From: Microcaldota archaeon
GTDB lineage: Archaea; Micrarchaeota; Micrarchaeia; Micrarchaeales; Micrarchaeaceae
Direction: 5' to 3'
Length of the DNA stretch: 9,175 nucleotides
NCBI GenBank assembly: GCA_030039935.1
Contig: JASHUQ010000079.1
Span: forward strand, 1-9,175
Part shown: positions 5,544 through 9,175 of the stretch, piece by piece
Numbering within the stretch: the stretch's first letter is position 1
Layout of the letters: each line of letters begins with the position of its first letter
Notes under the pieces: generated by a model
The model's input: the letters and a program-made list of their open reading frames with translations, nothing else
Told to the model about the DNA's origin: nothing
Databases searched by the model: none
Position numbers and translations under genes: made by a program

Positions 5544-6047
5544 TTACTCTTTTATCCCCTCTGCCTCTAGCTTTGCCTTTGTATCCAGCTTCGCCCTTCT
5601 CCTGTCATAGATGAGAACCCCTATCGATGAGCATATCCCAAGAATGAATACTGTTACAAAAAATACCCCCCTATATTCCAGCTTATCTCCAAAAAGGAGA
5701 ATGGCCGATGTTCCAAGATAGCCGAATACAGTTGGTATAATGAGATAATAAACAACTAGGAAAGATGGAAGCAGTATGAACATTGATTTCATGTTCAAAG
5801 TAAGGCTCTGCTTCATGAGCGGCATCATCTCAGCCTGCCTTTTTGCTATCTCTTCCTTTGGAGCATTGTTCTTTACCATAGCGTTTAGCTCTTTTGTGTA
5901 TATCTTTATCTGGTCCTGAATCTCCCTCATCTTCTTTGGGTTTGACAGCTTTCTCTGCACAAAAACCGCAACTATCGTGTATATGATTCCAGCTGCCAAT
6001 ATCTCGATTATTGATATTGTCGGTATCGCTGTTACTGCTGATGTCAT
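5544..6047 (-). CDS. DUF106 / EMC3-TMCO1-like membrane insertase (archaeal Oxa1-superfamily)
   Basis: This family is the archaeal member of the Oxa1/YidC/Get1/EMC3 superfamily, which inserts membrane proteins near the ribosome. The sequence shows the expected layout: an extracellular N-terminus, TM1 (~12-31, ISIIEILAAGIIYTIVAVFV), a charged cytoplasmic coiled coil (~35-85, NPKKMREIQDQIKIYTKEL, ending with a Met-rich EMMPLMKQSLTLNMKSM segment), TM2 (~88-108, FILLPSFLVVYYLIIPTVFG), TM3 (~126-147, GVFFVTVFILGICSSIGVLIY) and a basic tail. Its 167-aa length is in the family range. The ATG start has GTGA four bases upstream, overlapping the adkA stop TGA, so translation is probably coupled to adkA. 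The position between adkA and rpl34e is the usual archaeal context. The family is firm; the insertase role is established for relatives and inferred here. Confidence 0.9.
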   Translation of the reverse strand: MTSAVTAIPTISIIEILAAGIIYTIVAVFVQRKLSNPKKMREIQDQIKIYTKELNAMVKNNAPKEEIAKRQAEMMPLMKQSLTLNMKSMFILLPSFLVVYYLIIPTVFGYLGTSAILLFGDKLEYRGVFFVTVFILGICSSIGVLIYDRRRAKLDTKAKLEAEGIKE

Positions 6048-6051
6048 AAAT

Positions 6052-6627
6052 TCACTTTTTGAAAAGTTCAGAAAGCGCTTTTCTCAGTTCAAAGGAAGCA
6101 TCTTTCATATGCCCGTTCTTGTTTTCTATTATGTACATTGGAGTATTAAGAACAGATGCATAGTATGATGTTACCGCAACCGCAACCGACTTGTCTGTTG
6201 CTATCTCTGTCGGAGAATCGTCCTCCCTTTTCCTCGACCTGTCTTTTTTCCTTCTATTTACAATGTCCTCTATGCTCGAATCTATGTAAACAAATCCCCT
6301 TATGTCTTTCAGCAACTTTATCGCGCTGTACGGCAACCCGGGAATATGCCTGTTCGCGGCCTTCACTGTTGCATGCGTATCTATTACAATATTTCCGCTC
6401 ATTCTTCCCACATTTGCAAATGCACTGGTCTGCATTTTCTTGTACAGGTTCCTGTTGTTTGCATCAAGGTATCTAAGCTCGTCCCTATTTTTTATGTACT
6501 TTTTCTTTACAGCAAAATCCATCATTATGTCTCCAGTGTTCATTATCCTAATGCCCGCCCTGCCAATCTCTTTGAGCAAGGTTGTTTTCCCCGAAGCCTG
6601 GACCCCAACAACCACTACAAATGGCAT
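6052..6627 (-). CDS. adkA: Archaeal adenylate kinase AdkA
   Basis: This enzyme makes two ADP from ATP and AMP. It belongs to the archaeal AdkA family, which differs from bacterial Adk. The P-loop is GVQASGKTT (8-16). Other family features are MNTGDIMMDFA (29-39), NRDELRYL (47-54), VIDTHATVK (81-89) followed by PGLPY (96-100), DIVNRRKKDRSRKRE (lid-type basic region, 121-135) and MYIIENKNG near the end. The 191-aa length is normal. Residues 21-27 (IGRAGIR) lie where other AdkA proteins have a longer, variable helix end, and their 21-bp coding sequence recurs exactly in cmk. The ATG has no ribosome binding site, but a TATA box lies about 27 bases upstream, so the message is probably leaderless. 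It heads the DUF106-L34e-cmk-L14e cluster; secY, often its upstream neighbour, is replaced by the thermosome. Confidence 0.93.
   Translation of the reverse strand: MPFVVVVGVQASGKTTLLKEIGRAGIRIMNTGDIMMDFAVKKKYIKNRDELRYLDANNRNLYKKMQTSAFANVGRMSGNIVIDTHATVKAANRHIPGLPYSAIKLLKDIRGFVYIDSSIEDIVNRRKKDRSRKREDDSPTEIATDKSVAVAVTSYYASVLNTPMYIIENKNGHMKDASFELRKALSELFKK
6547..6567 (+). repeat. 21-bp exact repeat, copy in adkA
   Basis: This copy is identical to 4979-4999. It is read in the same frame and encodes IGRAGIR (residues 21-27 of AdkA), a few residues after the P-loop. Confidence 0.95.
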
Positions 6628-6653
6628 AAAACCAATTAGCTATGAAAAGAAAA

Positions 6654-6663
6654 GTATAAAAAA
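6654..6663 (-). promoter_or_regulatory. TATA box of adkA (leaderless)
   Basis: The minus strand reads TTTTTTATAC here, centred about 27 bases before the adkA ATG at 6627, which predicts transcription starting within a few bases of the start codon. The box overlaps the T-rich tract that probably terminates the thermosome transcript. Confidence 0.55.
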
Positions 6664-6677
6664 CAAAGAGAAAAGAA
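6658..6677 (-). terminator. T-rich terminator after thermosome gene
   Basis: Directly after the thermosome TGA the minus strand runs TTCTTTTCTCTTTG followed by six T. Archaeal RNA polymerase ends transcription at such U-rich tracts without needing a hairpin. The last T run also forms part of the adkA promoter. Confidence 0.5.
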
Positions 6678-8333
6678 TCAGTCTTCGTGGCCCATTCCTC
6701 CCATTCCAGGGCCGCCAGGCCCTCCGGGCGGGGTTCTGCCCCTTGAGCTGATCATGTCATCTATTCTGAGTATTATCTCTGCGGCTTCGCTTGCGCTGTA
6801 TATAGCCTGCTGCTTTACCTTTAGAGGCTCGAATACTCCGTGCTTTGACATGTCGCCTATTGTATTCTTGAGTATGTCTACTCCGAACACACCTCCCTCT
6901 TTTCCTTTATGCTTGCTCCTTAATTGAACAAGAGTGTCTATAGCATCCATTCCCGCGCTTTCAGCAAGCGTCTTTGGAACAACCTCTACAGCGTCAGCAA
7001 ACTTCTGTATGGCGAGCTGCTCCCTTCCGCCTACATCTTGCGAGTATGACCTAAGCCCGTTAGCAAGGTCTATCTCAACGCTTCCTCCTCCTATTACATA
7101 GCTTCCGTCTATCATGACGCTCGATACTGCACCAATAACATCCGTTATAGACCTCTCAACCTCGTCAATTACCTGCTGGTTTCCTCCTCTTATGAAGATT
7201 GTAACGCTCTTCGGGTTCTTGCACCTTTCTACAAAAACCATCCTTTCTCCGCTTATCTTCCTCTCTTCTATTAAACCAGCATCTCCGAGATCCTTTGATG
7301 AAAGGTCGTCAAGGCTTGTTACGATCCTTGCACTTGTCGCCCTAGCTAGCTTCTCCACATCGCTTTTCTTGACCCTTCTTATTGCAATTATTCCAGCCTT
7401 TGCAAGATAGTGCTGCGCCACATCGTCTATTCCCTTTTGGGTGAACAATGCTGTTGCACCGCTCTTCTTGATCTTGTCAACCATTTCCTTCAGCATTCTC
7501 TCTTCCTGCTGCAGGAAAGCCTGCATCTGCTCTGGGCTTGTTATCTCTATCTTTGCCTCCGTCTCTGTCTTCTCTATCTCAAGTGCAACGTCAAGAAGCG
7601 CTATCTTAGCGTTCTTTACGCTCTTTGGCATTCCAGGATGCGCTATCTCTTTGTCTACCAGAACTCCGCTTATAAGGCTGGTATCTGCTATGCCCCCGCC
7701 GGCCTTCTTCTCAATCTTCACGAAATCATGGTCTATTACGCTCTTTCCAGATGCGTCCTTTTCCATTACCTGCTTTACCGCGCTTATCACAAGCTTTCCA
7801 AGATGCGCCTTTGTAGCATCATCTCCCACATTCTTTGATCCCATAGAGACAAGTGCTATTTTTTCCAGTGTGTCGTTGTCGCTTATGTTCACCTTTCTTC
7901 CTACTTCAGAAAGTATGTGTGTTGCTTTATCGGCAGCCATCTTGTACCCCCTTATTATTGTCGTAGGGTGTATTCCCTGCTCAATAAGGTCTCCAGCTCC
8001 CTTAAGCAGCTCTCCAGCCATAATCACAACTGTTGTTGTCCCATCCCCGACCTCTTTATCCTGTGTTTTTGCAATGTCAACCATTATCTTTGCTACAGGA
8101 TGCTCAACATTCATCTCATCGAGGATTGTTGCCCCATCGTTCGTTATTATTATGTCGCCAAGCTCGCTGACGAGCATCTTGTCCATTCCTTTTGGGCCAA
8201 GCGTTGTCTTCACAGCGCTTGCTACGGCAATAGCTACTGCAATGTTCATCCTTTGAGCATCTCTTCCAAGAACTCTTGAAGCTCCTTCCGGCAGGTATAC
8301 GACCTGTCCTCCCCCTAGTGGTTTGTCTGACAT
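6678..8333 (-). CDS. ths: Thermosome subunit (group II chaperonin, CCT/TCP-1 family)
   Basis: The thermosome is an ATP-driven double-ring folding chamber in the cytoplasm. The protein is full length (551 aa). Equatorial ATP-binding motifs are TTLGPKGMDKML (43-54), NDGATIL (65-71) and GDGTTT (96-101, with Asp97), followed by MAGELL. The apical segment includes the helical protrusion region that acts as a built-in lid. The C-terminal equatorial part has VIGGGSVEIDLANGLRSY, GGREQLAIQKFADA, ILRIDDMISSRG, and a Gly/Pro/Met tail (PPGGPGGPGMGGMGHED) that lines the ring interior. GGGSVE stands where many subunits have GGGAxE, a mild change. The ATG has GGTGA six bases upstream and a TATA box at 8361-8370. 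Only one subunit gene is in the window, so homo- or hetero-oligomer cannot be decided. Prefoldin beta, its usual delivery partner, lies about 4.5 kb away on the other strand. Confidence 0.98.
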   Translation of the reverse strand: MSDKPLGGGQVVYLPEGASRVLGRDAQRMNIAVAIAVASAVKTTLGPKGMDKMLVSELGDIIITNDGATILDEMNVEHPVAKIMVDIAKTQDKEVGDGTTTVVIMAGELLKGAGDLIEQGIHPTTIIRGYKMAADKATHILSEVGRKVNISDNDTLEKIALVSMGSKNVGDDATKAHLGKLVISAVKQVMEKDASGKSVIDHDFVKIEKKAGGGIADTSLISGVLVDKEIAHPGMPKSVKNAKIALLDVALEIEKTETEAKIEITSPEQMQAFLQQEERMLKEMVDKIKKSGATALFTQKGIDDVAQHYLAKAGIIAIRRVKKSDVEKLARATSARIVTSLDDLSSKDLGDAGLIEERKISGERMVFVERCKNPKSVTIFIRGGNQQVIDEVERSITDVIGAVSSVMIDGSYVIGGGSVEIDLANGLRSYSQDVGGREQLAIQKFADAVEVVPKTLAESAGMDAIDTLVQLRSKHKGKEGGVFGVDILKNTIGDMSKHGVFEPLKVKQQAIYSASEAAEIILRIDDMISSRGRTPPGGPGGPGMGGMGHED

Positions 8334-8360
8334 GATAATTCACCCTAAAATGTTAGTGTT

Positions 8361-8370
8361 AATTTATAAA
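8361..8370 (-). promoter_or_regulatory. Thermosome promoter (TATA box)
   Basis: The minus strand reads TTTATAAATT, the strongest TATA box in the window, with purine-rich GGATG just upstream as a possible BRE. Transcription would start near 8340-8346, next to the GGTGA ribosome binding sequence at 8344-8340. A short inverted repeat (ATGTT 8350-8354, AACAT 8369-8373) spans the box and could be an operator, though five-base arms are weak evidence. Confidence 0.6.
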
Positions 8371-8393
8371 CATCCATATGCGCTTCACGTTCC

Positions 8394-8418
8394 ACAAAAA
8401 GCTTTTGAGACAAAAAGC
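8394..8418 (-). terminator. Two T5 tracts in a 9-base direct repeat downstream of the 220-aa gene
   Basis: ACAAAAAGC occurs at 8394-8402 and again at 8410-8418 on the plus strand, so the minus strand has two GCTTTTTGT tracts about 50-70 bases after the stop of the 220-aa gene. Such T5 tracts can act as archaeal terminators in series. The first overlaps a palindrome, AAAAGCTTTT (8397-8406). Confidence 0.35.
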
Positions 8419-8464
8419 ATACAGTTATATCGAAGTATTTACGAACTTAAAATATAAAAACCTA

Positions 8465-9127
8465 TCAGATAAGGCCAACAGGGGTGCCATCAATGTTGTA
8501 CCGCCTAGACTGCCCTCCAGGGAAGTTCCTCAGCATGTCCGCCAGCCTTCTCTCGTCTATGCTGCTCTTCAGATAGGAAAGAGAGCATCTTGTCAGCTGC
8601 TTGCAAATATTCCTGTAAATTCCAGCAAATTTTCTAATCGTTTTTCGATTTACTATATCAGATTCGTTTAATCTTGTTATATTGAAAGCAATACCTTTCC
8701 CTATGTCCTCATAATTGCTGAACCTGCTCATGCTGTTTTGGTACAAGTATTTTCTATTAATAATATCAACACAGTACGTTATTCCATCATTTAACCAATT
8801 GAATGGCCCGCTAAATACTGTCGATTTTGTCTTCACATCAAAACTTATTATTGGGCTGCCAGGATTTACCTCCCAAACCCTCGCGCGCCTGAAGTCATAT
8901 TTTATACCAGCTTTGCCAAGCCCATCGTAAAGAATCGGCTGCAAAATTTTCCTAAAGCCTGCTCTGTTGCCATGTATCCTTTTCTCCATCTGCCTTTCAA
9001 GGAGGGTTGTGCGCACCTCTTCCGGGAGCTCATCGTACCGCAGTCCTATTGGCCTAAGAGATGTTCCTGTCTCACCGTACAAAGCCGCAGTGCTTTTTTG
9101 TTCAAGGTTATTGATCACGCTGTCCAT
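8465..9127 (-). CDS. Hypothetical protein, 220 aa, unrecognised
   Basis: I do not recognise this family. The protein is soluble by composition, with no signal peptide or membrane segment, and is Arg/Asn/Tyr-rich. Residues 1-60 are charged and helical (LPEEVRTTLLERQMEKRIHGNRAG). The middle (~75-130) alternates strands and turns (RARVWEVNPGSPIISFDVKTKSTVFSG, then FNWLNDGITYCVDIINRKYLY). The C-terminal ~90 residues are basic and helical with a repeated Arg/Lys pattern (RKTIRKFAGIYRNICKQL, DERRLADMLRNFPGGQSRR). Four or fewer scattered cysteines form no zinc motif. The net basic character would fit nucleic-acid binding, but that is only inference. The ATG at 9127 has a TATA box about 31 bases upstream and GTGA only one base before the start, so a nearly leaderless message is likely. 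Codon use looks like its neighbours. It is probably a lineage-specific gene. Confidence 0.78.
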   Translation of the reverse strand: MDSVINNLEQKSTAALYGETGTSLRPIGLRYDELPEEVRTTLLERQMEKRIHGNRAGFRKILQPILYDGLGKAGIKYDFRRARVWEVNPGSPIISFDVKTKSTVFSGPFNWLNDGITYCVDIINRKYLYQNSMSRFSNYEDIGKGIAFNITRLNESDIVNRKTIRKFAGIYRNICKQLTRCSLSYLKSSIDERRLADMLRNFPGGQSRRYNIDGTPVGLI

Positions 9128-9153
9128 TTCACATTTGATATAAGGATTTGAGA

Positions 9154-9162
9154 TATTTATAA
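9154..9162 (-). promoter_or_regulatory. TATA box of the 220-aa gene
   Basis: The minus strand reads TTATAAAT within a longer AT-rich run (AAATTATAAATAT, 9165-9153). The centre is about 31 bases before the ATG at 9127, predicting a leader of roughly four bases. Confidence 0.5.
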
Positions 9163-9175
9163 TTTATCAGGTTAG

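Noticed and set aside
7503..7517. Perfect 15-base palindrome (TTCCTGC-T-GCAGGAA)
   Set aside because: It lies in thermosome coding sequence and follows from Leu-Gln-Gln-Glu-Glu codons (CTG CAG CAG GAA); no second copy or regulatory position.
7441..8256. Long open frame on the plus strand opposite the thermosome
   Set aside because: It is the complement of a highly conserved, full-length chaperonin gene; its Ser/Ile/Phe-rich composition is what the reverse of such coding DNA gives, and no promoter or ribosome binding site supports it.
1..9175. Mobile element, CRISPR array, toxin-antitoxin or defence island
   Set aside because: No transposase, integrase, terminal repeats, regularly spaced repeats or recognised defence gene is present; gene content is mostly conserved housekeeping with two orphans.

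Overview
This window is a stretch of archaeal chromosome. The evidence is a group II chaperonin (thermosome), prefoldin beta, ribosomal proteins L14e and L34e, an archaeal-type adenylate kinase (AdkA), an EMC3/DUF106 membrane insertase, and AT-rich TATA-box promoters about 25 bases ahead of starts. Short spacers, overlapping signals, heavy ATA (Ile) and AGG (Arg) use and a complex I subunit would fit an ARMAN/Micrarchaeota-like or Thermoplasmata-related lineage. That placement is inference and is not proven by the sequence. There are no tRNA, rRNA, CRISPR or insertion-sequence signatures.

Plus-strand half (1-3401): the 3' part of a complex I 49-kDa subunit gene (nuoD/fpoD type) runs in from the left edge. 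It is followed by an unrecognised 216-aa protein, prefoldin beta, and an Mre11-like DNA repair nuclease with no Rad50 beside it. Minus-strand half (9127-3411, read right to left): an unrecognised 220-aa protein, the thermosome, then the cluster adkA - DUF106/EMC3-like - L34e - cytidylate kinase - L14e - SPFH/stomatin-like protein. The middle of this cluster is the gene order known from many archaea, normally led by secY and often followed by cbf5/truB. Here it is led by the thermosome and ended by the SPFH gene. The two halves converge at 3401/3411 with nine bases between stop codons.

The minus-strand cluster joins protein synthesis (L34e, L14e), membrane insertion (DUF106), nucleotide supply (AdkA, Cmk) and membrane organisation (SPFH). 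The thermosome and prefoldin form a folding pathway but are transcribed separately on opposite strands.

The most interesting observations are: (1) a perfect 21-bp repeat shared by adkA and cmk, in the same reading frame, encoding IGRAGIR at non-equivalent places in the two kinases; (2) a recurring initiation signal, GTGA, four bases, start codon, in six genes or gene junctions (one of them with five bases), which in three junctions is fused with the upstream stop codon and supports several TTG starts; (3) an Asn-to-Thr change at a metal-ligand position of the solo Mre11; and (4) two orphan proteins. I did not find a clear new defence or mobile system.
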